64,000 nt of DNA from Shimia sp. CNT1-13L.2 (GTDB lineage Bacteria; Pseudomonadota; Alphaproteobacteria; Rhodobacterales; Rhodobacteraceae). The position numbers were made by a program, and so were the translations under genes. The stretch covers positions 62,001 through 126,000 of the forward strand of contig NZ_JANDJO010000004.1 in NCBI RefSeq assembly GCF_024331145.1, read 5' to 3'. Positions 17,372-27,218 of the stretch are shown here, one piece after another. A model generated the notes under the pieces. The model made no database searches and had not been told where the DNA came from. It saw only the letters and a program-made list of their open reading frames with translations. The first letter of the stretch is position 1, and each line of letters opens with the position of its first letter.

Positions 17372-18204
17372 TCGACCGCCTTGAAGAAACGGTCCTTGCG
17401 CCATGTCCAGAAGAAGAACATGGAGCGGCCCGCCGAAGAGAACATGATGCGGTCTGCGCGGCCGATCAGGTTTTCATAAGGCACGAAGCCGACCCCACGC
17501 GCAGCACGCGGTACGCGGCTGTCGGTCGAGTTGTCGCGGTTGTCACCCATGAAGAAATAATGCCCTGCCGGTACCGTGAAAACACCGGTGTTGTCGGCGC
17601 CACCCGGACCGATGTTCAGGATCGCGTGGCTGGTGCCGCCGGGCAGGGTTTCGATCTGGCGCGACTTCTCGCAGATGCCGCCATCCCCCACCGGTCCGTT
17701 TTCACAGCGCGGGCGCAGACGCTGCGGACCTTGCGGGCCGGCCACTTCCTTGAAGATACCATCATCCTCGAGCTTTACCGGATTGCCATTGATGTGCAGC
17801 ACACCCTGTTTCATCTGCACCGTCTCGCCCGGCAGGCCGACAAGGCGTTTGACATAGTCATAGCCGGTCAGCGGGTGGCGGAAGACCACCACGTCGCCGC
17901 GCTTGGGCTCACCACCGAACAGGCGCTTGTTGTCACCGTCGACAAAGCCGCAGATGTCCTTGGCGTCGATATTGATCCCGAAACGCGCAATGCGGATCGA
18001 CGGGCACGAGGCATAGGAATAGCCATAGGCCATCTTGTTGACGAACAGGAAATCCCCGATCAACAGCGTGTCTTTCATCGACCCCGACGGAATCCAGAAC
18101 GGCTGGAAGATCAGAGAACGGAACACGCCCGCGATCAGAAGGGCATAAACGATCGTCTTGACGGTTTCGATGAAACCGTTCTGCTTCTTGGCTTCGGTTG
18201 CCAT
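17368..18204 (-). CDS. lepB: Signal peptidase I
   Basis: A 278-residue inner-membrane protease that removes Sec and Tat signal peptides. One N-terminal anchor ([17 protein letters not shown]) is followed by the nucleophile Ser in PSGSMKDTL and the general-base Lys in [12 protein letters not shown], then box [12 protein letters not shown]. Cysteine pairs in the periplasmic domain ([28 protein letters not shown]) suggest disulfides. Start at ATG 18204 after GAGAGG; a longer reading overlaps acpS. Coupled to rnc. Confidence 0.95.
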   Translation of the reverse strand: MATEAKKQNGFIETVKTIVYALLIAGVFRSLIFQPFWIPSGSMKDTLLIGDFLFVNKMAYGYSYASCPSIRIARFGINIDAKDICGFVDGDNKRLFGGEPKRGDVVVFRHPLTGYDYVKRLVGLPGETVQMKQGVLHINGNPVKLEDDGIFKEVAGPQGPQRLRPRCENGPVGDGGICEKSRQIETLPGGTSHAILNIGPGGADNTGVFTVPAGHYFFMGDNRDNSTDSRVPRAARGVGFVPYENLIGRADRIMFSSAGRSMFFFWTWRKDRFFKAVE

Positions 18205-18274
18205 GTGCGCGCCTCTCAGGGGTTTTCTGATGGTTTTCTGCTTGCGGGTTACATGCGGTGCGCGGGCTTTTGAG

Positions 18275-18706
18275 TCAACCCGAACGCCCCGTTTGCGGCG
18301 CCTCATCGCGCAGCGGCCGTGCCTCGATCACCACAAAGGCCTGCGCCCAGGGGTGATCGTCGGTCAGGGTCACGTGAATAAAGGCCTCGTGACCCGCTGG
18401 CGTCATGCTGTCCAGCCGCTCCTTGGCCCAACCGGTCACCTGCATCGTCGGTTGCCCCGTGCGCAGGTTCGACACGGCCATGTCTTTCCAGCTGATGCCC
18501 ATCGCAAGCCCGGTGCCCAGCGCCTTGGAACAGGCTTCCTTGGCGGCCCAGCGTTTCGCCAGCGTGCCCGCCTCGTCGCGTCGCCGCGCCGCCTTGGCAA
18601 GTTCCGTCTCGGTGAACACCCGGTTGCGAAACCGGTCTCCGAAACGCTCAAGCGTTCCGGCAACGCGGTCGATGTTGGCAAGGTCGGTTCCGATACCAAG
18701 GATCAT
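18275..18706 (-). CDS. acpS: Holo-[acyl-carrier-protein] synthase
   Basis: A 143-residue 4'-phosphopantetheinyl transferase converting apo-ACP to holo-ACP for fatty-acid synthesis. Mg-binding residues are in [11 protein letters not shown] (Asp8) and [11 protein letters not shown] (Glu). The start overlaps the LysE gene stop (ATGA). It is about 20 residues longer at the C-terminus than typical. Confidence 0.94.
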   Translation of the reverse strand: MILGIGTDLANIDRVAGTLERFGDRFRNRVFTETELAKAARRRDEAGTLAKRWAAKEACSKALGTGLAMGISWKDMAVSNLRTGQPTMQVTGWAKERLDSMTPAGHEAFIHVTLTDDHPWAQAFVVIEARPLRDEAPQTGRSG

Positions 18707-19329
18707 TGCAAACGCGCCGTCAGGATTTTGAAACTGGCAAAGCCGAAGAAGCCAGCAAAGGCGAGGTCGAACCAGCGTTGCGCCTTGCCATAGCCGCGCA
18801 CGATCCGTTCAGACGAAAACAGCACCGCATAGCCAAGAAAGATCATCGCCGATCCGGCATAGAGCAGCCCGAAATAGCCAAACAGCGTGGCGGGCGTGGC
18901 GTCTGCAGGGGCTACAATCGCATAGATCGCGCCCCAGCTCAGGATCGCCTTGGGGTTGGTCAGGTGGATGGCCGTGCCCTTGGTGAACAGGGTGACGAAC
19001 CCGCCGCTGAACCCGCTGCCCAGCTTGGCCCCCTCGCCGCTATGGGCGGCGCGTTTCAGCGCCTTCAGAGCAAGCCAGCCAAGATAGGTCGCCCCGGCAT
19101 AGCGCAGGACTTCGAACACCCAGGCATTGGCCAGCATCACGGCCGACAGCCCAAGGGCCGCGGCAATGCCCCAACTGGCCGAGCCGGCAAGAATACCCAG
19201 CGCAAAGGCCAGCGCCGGACGCCGCCCCGCGCTCATCGCCGTGCCTGCAATGCCCATGGTGGCCGGCCCCGGAGAGCCCCCTGCCATCAACCAGGCCACC
19301 CAGATCGCCATGAATTCGGGCGTGATCAT
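18703..19329 (-). CDS. LysE/RhtB family exporter
   Basis: A 208-residue membrane protein with about six helices. It starts with the RhtB-type segment [37 protein letters not shown], with the conserved PGP turn, and contains [22 protein letters not shown]. Members export amino acids and related compounds. ATGA overlaps on both sides place it in the pdxJ-acpS-lepB transcript. It is not a usual member of that conserved block. Confidence 0.85.
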   Translation of the reverse strand: MITPEFMAIWVAWLMAGGSPGPATMGIAGTAMSAGRRPALAFALGILAGSASWGIAAALGLSAVMLANAWVFEVLRYAGATYLGWLALKALKRAAHSGEGAKLGSGFSGGFVTLFTKGTAIHLTNPKAILSWGAIYAIVAPADATPATLFGYFGLLYAGSAMIFLGYAVLFSSERIVRGYGKAQRWFDLAFAGFFGFASFKILTARLQ

Positions 19330-19775
19330 TTCGATTGCCTCTGTTTTTCAAACGCCTTGATCCCGGCCCGCACGCCGAGGCCAAGGAAAAAGCGGTTGGT
19401 AAGGTAAAGCAGGCCCACGGTGATCAGAAGGATCACGAACAGCGCCGGACCACCCACAAACAGAAGGAAGTTCCAGACATCGAACCCCCTGACGGCGTAG
19501 ATCGTCGTCAAAACCACAAGATAGGCCGCCTGCACCGCCAGCGCACAGCCGGTCAGTGGCCAGGCCAGTTTCCACGCCACGCCTTTTTCCAGCGGGGTGC
19601 CGGTGGTCTGGCCATGCTTCATCGCAATGTTCTGCGCCGCCACCATGGCCGGAAGCCAGATGGTGATGCCCGGCGGCAGCTGGAAATCGAACCGCTCAGC
19701 GACAAACCCCAACCCGACAAGGGCAAGCATCGTCAGGGCATATTGGATCGTATAGCTGCGCAGGTTCAGACTCAT
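19326..19775 (-). CDS. ABZJ_00895 family membrane protein
   Basis: A 149-residue protein with four hydrophobic helices; the LPPGITIWLPAMVAAQNIAMKHG segment and C-terminal YLTNRFFLGLGVRAGIKAF match the ABZJ_00895 family, which has no known function. Its stop overlaps the LysE start; it begins 11 bases after the pdxJ stop. It is likely co-transcribed with both. Confidence 0.75.
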   Translation of the reverse strand: MSLNLRSYTIQYALTMLALVGLGFVAERFDFQLPPGITIWLPAMVAAQNIAMKHGQTTGTPLEKGVAWKLAWPLTGCALAVQAAYLVVLTTIYAVRGFDVWNFLLFVGGPALFVILLITVGLLYLTNRFFLGLGVRAGIKAFEKQRQSK

Positions 19776-19786
19776 CTCAGGCTCTC

Positions 19787-20527
19787 TCAGGACGCGGCCC
19801 GCGCCTCGTCCATCAGGCGGCGCATTTCCTTGATCGCGGGATCAAGCCCCACAAAGATCGACTCGCCAATCAGGAAGTGCCCGATATTAAGCTCCATCAC
19901 CTCGGGGAAGGCGGCAACCGGCTGAACCGTTTCATAGGTCAGGCCGTGACCGGCATGCACTTCGAGACCAAGCGAATGGGCAAAGGCCGACATCTCGCGC
20001 AGGCGCTCCAGCTCGGCATCGCGTTCCTCGAAACGGCCCTCGGCGTGGAAATCGCAATAGGCCCCGGTGTGCAGCTCGACAACCTGCGCGCCGATACGGG
20101 CCGAGGCCTCGACCTGCGCCTTGTCTGCGGCGATGAAGATCGACACCCGGCACCCGGCCTCGCGCAACGGCGCGATGTAATGGGCAAGGCGGTTTTCCTC
20201 ACGCGCCACTTCCAGCCCGCCCTCGGTGGTCTTTTCCTCGCGCTTTTCCGGCACGATGCACACCGCGTGGGGTTTGTGGCGCAGGGCGATCTCCTGCATC
20301 TCTGCCGTTGCCGCCATCTCAAAGTTGAGCGGCACGGTCAGATGCTCCATCAGCGCGTCAATGTCGGCATCCAGAATGTGACGACGATCTTCACGCAGGT
20401 GCGCGGTGATCCCGTCCGCACCCGCCGCTTCGGCCAGACGGGCCGCGCGCACCGGATCGGGATAGGCCCCGCCGCGGGCATTCCGCACCGTGGCCACATG
20501 GTCGATATTCACTCCAAGACGCAGCAT
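19787..20527 (-). CDS. pdxJ: Pyridoxine 5'-phosphate synthase
   Basis: A 246-residue TIM-barrel enzyme condensing 1-deoxyxylulose 5-phosphate with 3-amino-1-hydroxyacetone 1-phosphate in the DXP-dependent vitamin B6 pathway. Motifs: LRLGVNIDHVATVRNARGG at the N-terminus, ADGITAHLREDRRH, CIVPEKREEKTTEGG, VELHTGAY, VHAGHGLTYETV and ELNIGHFLIGE. The length is normal. The window also holds several PLP enzymes that need the product. Confidence 0.96.
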   Translation of the reverse strand: MLRLGVNIDHVATVRNARGGAYPDPVRAARLAEAAGADGITAHLREDRRHILDADIDALMEHLTVPLNFEMAATAEMQEIALRHKPHAVCIVPEKREEKTTEGGLEVAREENRLAHYIAPLREAGCRVSIFIAADKAQVEASARIGAQVVELHTGAYCDFHAEGRFEERDAELERLREMSAFAHSLGLEVHAGHGLTYETVQPVAAFPEVMELNIGHFLIGESIFVGLDPAIKEMRRLMDEARAAS

Positions 20528-20597
20528 CTCGGTCGCTCCTTGTATCCTCTTCGAATCCGGACCCTAGTAGCGCTTTGGCGCAGGGGAAACCGGATTC

Positions 20598-21260
20598 TTA
20601 GGTTTGTTGATCTTCCTTGTGCGCCGCAGCCTGCTCGCGCGCCTTGGCCCGCAGCGCCTCGACCCGTTTCTTGAACTTGGCAGCGCGGCGCTTCTGATAG
20701 GCCCGAATCACCGGAACGCTCAGATAGTAGCTGATCGTGGCTGCCACGATGCCCGGCGCGATCCCACCCACAAGGTAAGGCAGGAACACCTCGTCATAGA
20801 AAATCCTCAGACCATCCCAATCCGCCTGGTGATCAAAGAACATCGACAGGAAATTGTGCCACAGGTCCGCACCTGCATCGGCAAACTTGCGCACCAGCGA
20901 CCGGTGCTCGCCTTCGTGGAACTCGGTCCCAAGGATGAAATGCCCGGTCTTGAGCGAGATGATCCCGATCGGCAGATAGGTCAGCGGGTTGCCAAAGAAG
21001 GTGCTCAGAAGTGCCGCCAGAAGGTTGCCATTGAAAACCCGGGCAATCAGCGCGGCAACCACGAAGTGCAACCCATAGAAGGGTGTGAAGGTGGTGAACA
21101 CACCGGCCCAGACACCACGCGCGATAAACTCGGGCGATCCCGGCAGGCGATGCAGCCGGTGCCGCACGTAGTGAAACGCACGGGTCCAGCCACCCTTGGG
21201 CCAGAGGAAATCGAGCACGATCTTGTGAATCGGCCTTTTGTCCCGGCGCTTGAACACCAC
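20598..21260 (-). CDS. DUF2062 domain membrane protein
   Basis: A protein of about 220 residues beginning FKRRDKRPIHKIVLDFLWPKGGWTRAFHYVRHRL, followed by hydrophobic segments GVWAGVFTTFTPFYGLHFVVAALIARVFNGN and FFGNPLTYLPIGIISLKTG. This is the DUF2062 pattern (small inner-membrane proteins of unknown role). No ATG suits; GTG 21260 (or 21257) follows GAGGAC by eight bases and overlaps the rsh stop. Downstream of rsh, upstream of pdxJ. Confidence 0.8.
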   Translation of the reverse strand: MVFKRRDKRPIHKIVLDFLWPKGGWTRAFHYVRHRLHRLPGSPEFIARGVWAGVFTTFTPFYGLHFVVAALIARVFNGNLLAALLSTFFGNPLTYLPIGIISLKTGHFILGTEFHEGEHRSLVRKFADAGADLWHNFLSMFFDHQADWDGLRIFYDEVFLPYLVGGIAPGIVAATISYYLSVPVIRAYQKRRAAKFKKRVEALRAKAREQAAAHKEDQQT

Positions 21261-21273
21261 GATGGTGCGTCCT

Positions 21274-23433
21274 CTACTCCTTTGGACCCGCAGGCACCCT
21301 TGCCCGGCTGGGATCCCGGTGTCTTTCGATCTCGGCCACGTCGCTTTCGGCGCCAAGCGCCATCAACAGCGAGTGCAAATGCTCTGCATCCCGCAGGTCG
21401 ACATGTACGAGCAAGCGATAGAAATCCGGCTTCCTGTCCACGAATTCAAGGTCCGAGATATTGGCCTTGTGTTCGCCAATCAATGTGCAAATTCGCCCCA
21501 GCACCCCGGCGTCATTACCGATGGTGATATTGAGCGGCACGGTATAGATCGCCTTGTGCTTTCCGCCATGCCAATGCAGGTCGACCCAGCGCTCCGGCTG
21601 GTCCTCGTAATTGCCAAGCGAGTCGCAGTCGATGGCATGCACAACCACCCCCTGACCGCGGTAGGTGATGCCCACGATCCGCTCGCCCGGAAGCGGCGAA
21701 CAACAGGGCGCTCGCTGAAAACTCTGGTCGGGGCTGAGGCCGATCACGGCGCGATCAGTTGTGATTTCCTCGCTCTCGTCAGGCACAAGATCGGGATAGA
21801 CCGCCTGCACGACCTCATGGGCTGTCAGCTCGGCACTGCCCAGCCGCGCCAGCACCTCGTCCATCTCCTTGAGCCGCAGGTTCTTCGCCGCCATGTCGAG
21901 AACCTTGTCGGTGGCCTTCTTGCCCAGATGTTCGAATGCTGCCCGCGCCAGTTCGCGACCCAGCTTGATAAACCGCTCGCGGTCCATCTCGCGCAGGGCA
22001 CGACGAATCGCGGTGCGCGCCTTGCCGGTGGTGGCAATATCAAGCCAGGTGGCCTGCGGCGCCTGCCCTTCGGCGGTGATGATCTCGACCGACTGGCCGT
22101 TCTTGATCCGGGTCCACAGCGGCACCCGCATGTGATCGATCTTGGCCCCGACGCAGGCGTGGCCGATCCGGGTGTGGATCGCATAGGCAAAATCAAGCGG
22201 CGTCGCCCCGCGGGGCAGCTTCACCACCTCGCCCTTCGGTGTAAAGCAGAACACCTGGTCCGAATACATCTCGAGCTTGACCGCCTCGAGAAACTCGTCG
22301 TGGTCTTCCTCGGCATCGAACTGTTCGGTCAGAGAGCTGATCCATTTCACCGGGTCAACCGCAAAGGGGTTCTCGCCGCGCACACCGTCCTTGTAAGACC
22401 AATGCGCCGCCACGCCGGTTTCGGCCACGTCGTGCATCTGCTGGGTGCGGATCTGCACCTCGACCCGCCGCCCGTCACGCCCCGACACCGTGGTGTGGAT
22501 CGAACGATAGCCGTTCGATTTCGGCTGGCTGATATAATCCTTGAACCGGCCCGGAACCGCCCGCCAGCGCTGGTGGATCGCCCCCAGCACCCGATAGCAA
22601 TCATTCTCGTCACGGGTGATGATGCGGAAACCATAGATGTCGGACAGGCGCGAAAAGCCCTGGTCCTTGGCCTGCATCTTGCGCCAGATCGAATAGGGCT
22701 TCTTTGCCCGGCCAAAGACCTGCGCATCAATATCGGCCTTCTCCAGCTCAAGCCGCATGTCACCGGTGATCCGTTCGATCACGTCACCGGTTTCCTTTTG
22801 CAGCGTGATGAAGCGGCGCATGATCGACGCCCGCCCCTCAGGGTTCAGCACCTTGAAAGCGAGGTCTTCAAGCTCGTCGCGCATCCACTGCATACCCATG
22901 CGGCCCGCCAGCGGTGCATAGATGTCCATGGTTTCGCGCGCCTTGACGACCTGCTTTTCCGGGCGCATCGCCTTGATGGTGCGCATGTTGTGCAGGCGGT
23001 CCGCCAGCTTGACGAGGATCACCCGCAGGTCCTTGGACATTGCCATGAACAGCTTGCGGAAGTTCTCGGCCTGCTTTGTCTCGGTCGAGGACAGTTGCAG
23101 GTTGGTCAGCTTGGTCACCCCGTCCACCAGCATCGCCACCTCGTTGCCGAACCGGTCAGCAACCTCGCCATACGAGGCCTTGGTGTCTTCGATGGTGTCG
23201 TGCAGAAGCGCCGTGATGATGGTGGCATCATCAAGGTGCTGTTCCGTCAGGATGCGGGCAACATCGATGGGGTGGGAAAAATAGGGTTCGCCGGAATGGC
23301 GAAACTGTCCCTCGTGCATTTCACGCCCGAATTCATAGGCGTCAGCAATCAGCTTTTCATTGCACTTGGGGTTATAAGTGAGAACGAGCTCTACGAGCTC
23401 ATCCGCAGGAAACAGCTCGTAAGCGTCGCTCAT
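21274..23433 (-). CDS. rsh: Bifunctional (p)ppGpp synthetase/hydrolase (Rsh)
   Basis: A 719-residue stringent-response enzyme. The N-terminal HD hydrolase domain is intact (FSHPIDVARIL, ALLHDTIEDT). It is followed by the synthetase domain (YGFRIITRDENDCYRVLG, YISQPKSNGYRSIHTTV), a TGS domain (FCFTPKGEVVKLPRGATPLDFAYAIHTRIG) and a C-terminal ACT domain (TIGNDAGVLGRICTLIGEHKANI). Length and order fit the single Rel/Spo homologue of alphaproteobacteria. It lies 27 bases downstream of rpoZ, probably on the same transcript. Confidence 0.96.
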   Translation of the reverse strand: MSDAYELFPADELVELVLTYNPKCNEKLIADAYEFGREMHEGQFRHSGEPYFSHPIDVARILTEQHLDDATIITALLHDTIEDTKASYGEVADRFGNEVAMLVDGVTKLTNLQLSSTETKQAENFRKLFMAMSKDLRVILVKLADRLHNMRTIKAMRPEKQVVKARETMDIYAPLAGRMGMQWMRDELEDLAFKVLNPEGRASIMRRFITLQKETGDVIERITGDMRLELEKADIDAQVFGRAKKPYSIWRKMQAKDQGFSRLSDIYGFRIITRDENDCYRVLGAIHQRWRAVPGRFKDYISQPKSNGYRSIHTTVSGRDGRRVEVQIRTQQMHDVAETGVAAHWSYKDGVRGENPFAVDPVKWISSLTEQFDAEEDHDEFLEAVKLEMYSDQVFCFTPKGEVVKLPRGATPLDFAYAIHTRIGHACVGAKIDHMRVPLWTRIKNGQSVEIITAEGQAPQATWLDIATTGKARTAIRRALREMDRERFIKLGRELARAAFEHLGKKATDKVLDMAAKNLRLKEMDEVLARLGSAELTAHEVVQAVYPDLVPDESEEITTDRAVIGLSPDQSFQRAPCCSPLPGERIVGITYRGQGVVVHAIDCDSLGNYEDQPERWVDLHWHGGKHKAIYTVPLNITIGNDAGVLGRICTLIGEHKANISDLEFVDRKPDFYRLLVHVDLRDAEHLHSLLMALGAESDVAEIERHRDPSRARVPAGPKE

Positions 23434-23460
23434 TCTCGCCTTACCAATTCGTCCTGGCTA

Positions 23461-23814
23461 TTAGCCCTGGCCCTGCGCTTCCATCAGCGCGCGCAGCAGC
23501 TTTTCTTCCGACATGTCGTCTTCTGCCGGGGCGTCCGATTCGGCGCCCATCAGAAGCGCCATACGGTCTTCTTCCGGCTCATCGACTTCGATCTGGGTCT
23601 GGTTCGCCTCAATCAGACGCTCACGCAGTTCGTCGGCGGTCTGGGTTTCCTCGGCGATCTCGCGCAGGCTGACAACGGGGTTCTTGTCGTTGTCACGGTC
23701 TACGGTGATCGGCGCACCGGCCGAGACTTCACGCGCACGATGGGCAGCCAGCATTACCAGCTCAAAGCGGTTCGGAACCTTGTCGACGCAATCTTCTACG
23801 GTCACGCGGGCCAT
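23461..23814 (-). CDS. rpoZ: RNA polymerase omega subunit
   Basis: A 117-residue subunit: [35 protein letters not shown] is the canonical omega core that clamps the beta-prime C-terminus and contributes to ppGpp binding. The acidic tail of about 60 residues ([24 protein letters not shown]) is typical of alphaproteobacteria. Start at ATG 23814; an upstream in-frame ATG is four residues earlier. Adjacency to rsh is conserved. Confidence 0.96.
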   Translation of the reverse strand: MARVTVEDCVDKVPNRFELVMLAAHRAREVSAGAPITVDRDNDKNPVVSLREIAEETQTADELRERLIEANQTQIEVDEPEEDRMALLMGAESDAPAEDDMSEEKLLRALMEAQGQG

Positions 23815-23853
23815 AGGGCACTCCATTCTCTCAGGATCGGATCAGAAAACACG

Positions 23854-23882
23854 TATCTAAAAGGGATCGCCCCCCTTGACAA
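23854..23882 (-). promoter_or_regulatory. Sigma-70-type promoter for rpoZ-rsh
   Basis: Read on the minus strand, TTGTCA is followed by exactly 17 bases and TAGATA, about 40 bases upstream of the rpoZ start. Both boxes match consensus at most positions. Confidence 0.65.
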
Positions 23883-23890
23883 CCCTCGTT

Positions 23891-24451
23891 TCACAAAGGA
23901 ACGACCGCTTTTCGATCACTTTCCGGCAGGTTGTTCAGCATTTCGGCCACGCTTTGCCCGCTAACCGGGTGAATCCAGTCCGGCGCAACGTCGTTCAGGG
24001 GCACCAGAACAAAGGCTCGGTCCTGCAAACGCGGGTGCGGCAGAATCAGTTGCGAAGGGGCTGCCTTCATCTGTTCTTCCAGTGGCAGGTCCCGCCAATG
24101 CGCATAGGTCGCGGCGTCCGGCAGTACCACGTCACCGCCCCCGATCAGGTCAATATCCAACGTACGCCCGGCCCAACGGGTTTCGCGGGTGCGCCCGAAC
24201 TCGGCCTCGATCTCGTGCAACCGTGCCAGCATCTCCTCTGCATCCAGCGCGCTTTCCACAACCAGTGCCGCATTCACGAAATCGGGGCCTGCCCCCGCAG
24301 GAAAACAGGGTGTTTTAAAAAAACGACTCACCTGCAAAACTCGAGATTTGACGTCATTCAGCATCAAAACGGCGCGTTTTAGCGTCACAATAGGATCACC
24401 GATTTCCGACGGCAGATTCCCACCGATCGCTAACATCCAGATATTGTTCAC
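23891..24451 (-). CDS. folK: 2-Amino-4-hydroxy-6-hydroxymethyldihydropteridine pyrophosphokinase
   Basis: A 186-residue folate-pathway enzyme transferring pyrophosphate from ATP to 6-hydroxymethyl-dihydropterin. Diagnostic segments: AIGGNLPSEIGDPIVTLKRAV, FKTPCFPAGAGPDFVNAALVVES, FGRTRETRWAGRTLDIDLI with the Mg-binding aspartates, and LILPHPRLQDRAFVLVPLNDVAPDWIHP. The first usable start is GTG 24451; ATG 24436 is an in-frame alternative. It heads the minus-strand block but has its own promoter space relative to rpoZ. Confidence 0.93.
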   Translation of the reverse strand: MNNIWMLAIGGNLPSEIGDPIVTLKRAVLMLNDVKSRVLQVSRFFKTPCFPAGAGPDFVNAALVVESALDAEEMLARLHEIEAEFGRTRETRWAGRTLDIDLIGGGDVVLPDAATYAHWRDLPLEEQMKAAPSQLILPHPRLQDRAFVLVPLNDVAPDWIHPVSGQSVAEMLNNLPESDRKAVVPL

Positions 24452-24602
24452 CTTTTCACACCTCTCAACAAAATGAGCGACAAAACAGCGCTGATTTACT
24501 TGCAGGCTGGGAGAATTGCATTACCCTATTAGGACCGTTTCGCCCAATATTTTTAAACTCACGGGACATTTCAGGGCGGCGCGGCACTAGGAAGGACATT
24601 AG

Positions 24603-25175
24603 ATGTTTTACAAAGACGAACGGCTCGCGCTGTTCATCGATGGATCGAATCTGTATGCGGCCGCCAAGTCGCTCGGCTTCGACATCGACTACAAACTCTT
24701 AAGACAAGAGTTCATGCGGCGCGGCAAACTATTGAGAGCTTTCTACTACACGGCGCTGCTTGAGAATGACGAATATTCTCCGATTCGCCCTCTGGTAGAC
24801 TGGCTGCACTACAACGGCTTCACCATGGTGACCAAGCCAGCCAAGGAGTACACGGACTCCCAGGGCCGCCGCAAGGTCAAGGGAAACATGGATATCGAGC
24901 TGGCAGTGAACGCCATGGAACTCGCACCACACGTAGACCATATCGTGCTGTTTTCGGGAGATGGGGACTTCCGGCCGCTCGTAGAGAGTCTGCAACGTCA
25001 GGGTGTACGCGTTTCGGTGGTCTCCACCATCCGCAGCCAGCCGCCGATGATCTCGGACGAGCTCCGCCGCCAGGCAGATAACTTCATCGAACTCGATGGT
25101 CTGCGCGAAGTGATCGGACGTCCGCCCCGGGAAGGCGCGATGGGCGAACGCGAAGCGGAATACTCCGACAGATAA
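24603..25175 (+). CDS. NYN domain (LabA/DUF88) protein
   Basis: A 190-residue PIN-like nuclease-fold protein. Acidic residues characteristic of NYN are in LALFIDGSNLYAAAKSLG (first Asp), KGNMDIELAVNAMEL (second) and IVLFSGDGDFRPLVESLQRQGVRVSVVST (third). Such proteins are presumed to act on RNA; LabA members affect circadian output in cyanobacteria. The ATG follows AAGGAC; the gene is divergent from folK and ends at a strong terminator. Confidence 0.88.
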   Translation: MFYKDERLALFIDGSNLYAAAKSLGFDIDYKLLRQEFMRRGKLLRAFYYTALLENDEYSPIRPLVDWLHYNGFTMVTKPAKEYTDSQGRRKVKGNMDIELAVNAMELAPHVDHIVLFSGDGDFRPLVESLQRQGVRVSVVSTIRSQPPMISDELRRQADNFIELDGLREVIGRPPREGAMGEREAEYSDR

Positions 25176-25180
25176 TCAGG

Positions 25181-25210
25181 AAAACCGGGGCCAGGCGCCC
25201 CGGTTTTTTT
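25181..25210. terminator. Bidirectional terminator between the NYN and cytochrome c genes
   Basis: AAAACCGGGGC-loop-GCCCCGGTTTTTTT: a perfect stem flanked by A and T runs, placed directly between convergent stops. Confidence 0.85.
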
Positions 25211-25657
25211 CTACCCGTTGCGCTCGTTGTGCATTTTGACCACGCGCTTGGGCCAGGTGCTCTTGATATAGGCCAGCACCTCGACGATATCCGCATCGCT
25301 CAGAACGTCTTCAAAGCCCGGCATCCGGCTTTCATAGCCGTTCCCGACGATCTTTGCCGTGCCGTATTTGGTGATCATGAACAGCTGCATATCCGGATGG
25401 TGCCAGGTATGGCCGCTCGCATCATGTGGCGGGGCTTTCATCAGCCCGTCTTCGTCCGGTATCCGCCAATCCGGCTCGCCTTCAAGATTCGCCCCGTGGC
25501 ACGAGGCACAGTTCTCGGCATAGATCACCTCACCCCGTTGGATCGCGCCGCGATCCTCGTAGGGCAGGAACCCCTTACCCTGTTGCGCCCCTAGGCTGAC
25601 GCCAAGACCGGCCATCGCCATCGCGGCCACGCTGGCCAGGGTCCATTTCATCGACAT
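25211..25657 (-). CDS. Periplasmic monohaem cytochrome c
   Basis: A 148-residue precursor with a Sec signal (about 22 residues to LGVSLGAQ). One haem-attachment motif CASCH lies in GEVIYAENCASCHGANLEGEPDW, and SRMPGFEDVLSDADIVEVLAYIKSTWP carries the distal Met ligand. A class I cytochrome, probably an electron carrier to or from a periplasmic dehydrogenase. Start ATG 25657 follows GGAGGG; ATG 25651 is an alternative. No partner dehydrogenase is adjacent. Confidence 0.87.
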   Translation of the reverse strand: MSMKWTLASVAAMAMAGLGVSLGAQQGKGFLPYEDRGAIQRGEVIYAENCASCHGANLEGEPDWRIPDEDGLMKAPPHDASGHTWHHPDMQLFMITKYGTAKIVGNGYESRMPGFEDVLSDADIVEVLAYIKSTWPKRVVKMHNERNG

Positions 25658-25796
25658 TTCTGTCCCTCCGCTTGCAATCACCCTTTGCTAACTGGCTTCC
25701 CACACGGGAAGGAAAGTCACATTTTCGCGCGTTCGGCGGGCTGGACGTACCGCCCCCAAAGCCTTACCTGTTGGCCAAGCCACGAAAGGAACCCGC

Positions 25797-26750
25797 ATGT
25801 CCAACCCGCCTCTGACCATCCATCTGGCCGCGCCGCGCGGGTTCTGCGCCGGGGTCGACCGCGCCATCAAGATCGTGGAAATGGCGCTCGAGAAATGGGG
25901 CGCGCCGGTCTATGTGCGCCACGAGATCGTTCATAACAAGTTTGTCGTCGACGGGCTGCGTGCCAAGGGCGCCGTCTTTGTCGAGGAACTCACCGACTGC
26001 CCGGATGACCGCCCGGTAATCTTTTCGGCGCACGGTGTCGCAAAATCCGTCCCGGCCGAGGCCCAGCGCCGCGAAATGGTCTATGTCGATGCCACCTGCC
26101 CGCTGGTCTCCAAGGTTCATATCGAGGCCGAACGGCACTCGGACAATGGTCTCCAGATCATCATGATCGGCCACGCGGGCCATCCGGAAACCATTGGCAC
26201 CATGGGCCAACTGCCCGAGGGCGAAGTGCTTCTGGTCGAAACCGAAGAAGATGTCGCCACGATCGAGGTGCGCGACCCCGCAAAGCTGGCCTTCGTGACC
26301 CAGACCACCCTCTCGGTGGATGACACCATCGGCATCGTTGCCGCGCTGAACGCCCGCTTCCCCAAGATCGTCGGCCCGCATAAGGAAGACATCTGTTATG
26401 CCACCACCAACCGGCAGGAAGCGGTCAAGGCGATTGCCCCCAAGGTCGACGCTATCCTCGTTGTCGGCGCCCCGAACTCCTCGAACTCCCGCCGCCTCGT
26501 CGAAGTGGGTGCCAAGAACGGCTGCGACTACTCGCAACTCGTGCAACGCGCCGAAGACATCGACTGGCGCGCGCTGGAGGGCATCCGCCACCTTGGGATA
26601 ACCGCTGGCGCCTCGGCCCCCGAAGTTCTGGTGAACGAGGTGATCGACGCCTTCCGCAGCCGCTATGACGTGACCGTCGACATCGTCGAAACCGCCGTCG
26701 AGCGGGTGAACTTCAAGGTCCCGCGCGTCCTTCGGGACATGCAGGCATGA
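25797..26750 (+). CDS. ispH: 4-Hydroxy-3-methylbut-2-enyl diphosphate reductase
   Basis: A 317-residue 4Fe-4S enzyme performing the last step of the MEP isoprenoid pathway. The three cluster cysteines are in [23 protein letters not shown] and [10 protein letters not shown]; the active-site Glu region [10 protein letters not shown] and [10 protein letters not shown] are present. First gene of a five-gene overlapping operon ending in rnhA; its stop overlaps the DUF3429 start. Confidence 0.96.
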   Translation: MSNPPLTIHLAAPRGFCAGVDRAIKIVEMALEKWGAPVYVRHEIVHNKFVVDGLRAKGAVFVEELTDCPDDRPVIFSAHGVAKSVPAEAQRREMVYVDATCPLVSKVHIEAERHSDNGLQIIMIGHAGHPETIGTMGQLPEGEVLLVETEEDVATIEVRDPAKLAFVTQTTLSVDDTIGIVAALNARFPKIVGPHKEDICYATTNRQEAVKAIAPKVDAILVVGAPNSSNSRRLVEVGAKNGCDYSQLVQRAEDIDWRALEGIRHLGITAGASAPEVLVNEVIDAFRSRYDVTVDIVETAVERVNFKVPRVLRDMQA

Positions 26751-27205
26751 TGCTTGGTATTCCCCGCACTGCACTGCTTCTTGGGCTGACTGGTCTCCTG
26801 CCCTTTCTCGCCGGCGCGTTGACAGTGGCAACCGGCTTCGAGGTCACCACAGGCGGCGGCACCAACACATCCCCCTTCGACGTGCTTGCCAGTGGCCGCG
26901 CCCTTCTACTGCACTACGGCATTATCATTCTGGCCTTCATGTCCGGCGCGCTTTGGGGGTTCGCGGCGCGGTCCGACCAACACCTTCCCTATGTCCTCTC
27001 CGTCCTTCCGGCACTCTGGGCGCTGTTCGCCACCACCGGCCCCGAGACCGGCGCCCTTCTCAACCTCGCGCTTGGCTTTACTGCTCTTCTTGGCCTTGAT
27101 GGATGGTTCATGATGCGCACCCTCGCACCACCATGGTGGCTGCGTCTGCGCCTGCTGTTGACGGCGGTGGTGGTGCCATGTTTGCTGGTCGGTGCCTTCG
27201 TCTGA
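26747..27205 (+). CDS. DUF3429 family membrane protein
   Basis: A 152-residue protein with about five hydrophobic segments, including [20 protein letters not shown] and the C-terminal [23 protein letters not shown]. The [12 protein letters not shown] motif is characteristic of DUF3429, of unknown function. Tandem ATGs overlap the ispH stop (ATGA). Confidence 0.82.
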   Translation: MMLGIPRTALLLGLTGLLPFLAGALTVATGFEVTTGGGTNTSPFDVLASGRALLLHYGIIILAFMSGALWGFAARSDQHLPYVLSVLPALWALFATTGPETGALLNLALGFTALLGLDGWFMMRTLAPPWWLRLRLLLTAVVVPCLLVGAFV

Positions 27206-27218
27206 TACAGGAACCAAC

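Noticed and set aside
21238-23964. Roughly 900-codon plus-strand frame opposite rsh and rpoZ
   Set aside because: Antisense shadow of rsh; no recognisable domain and no ribosome site, while rsh and rpoZ are certain.
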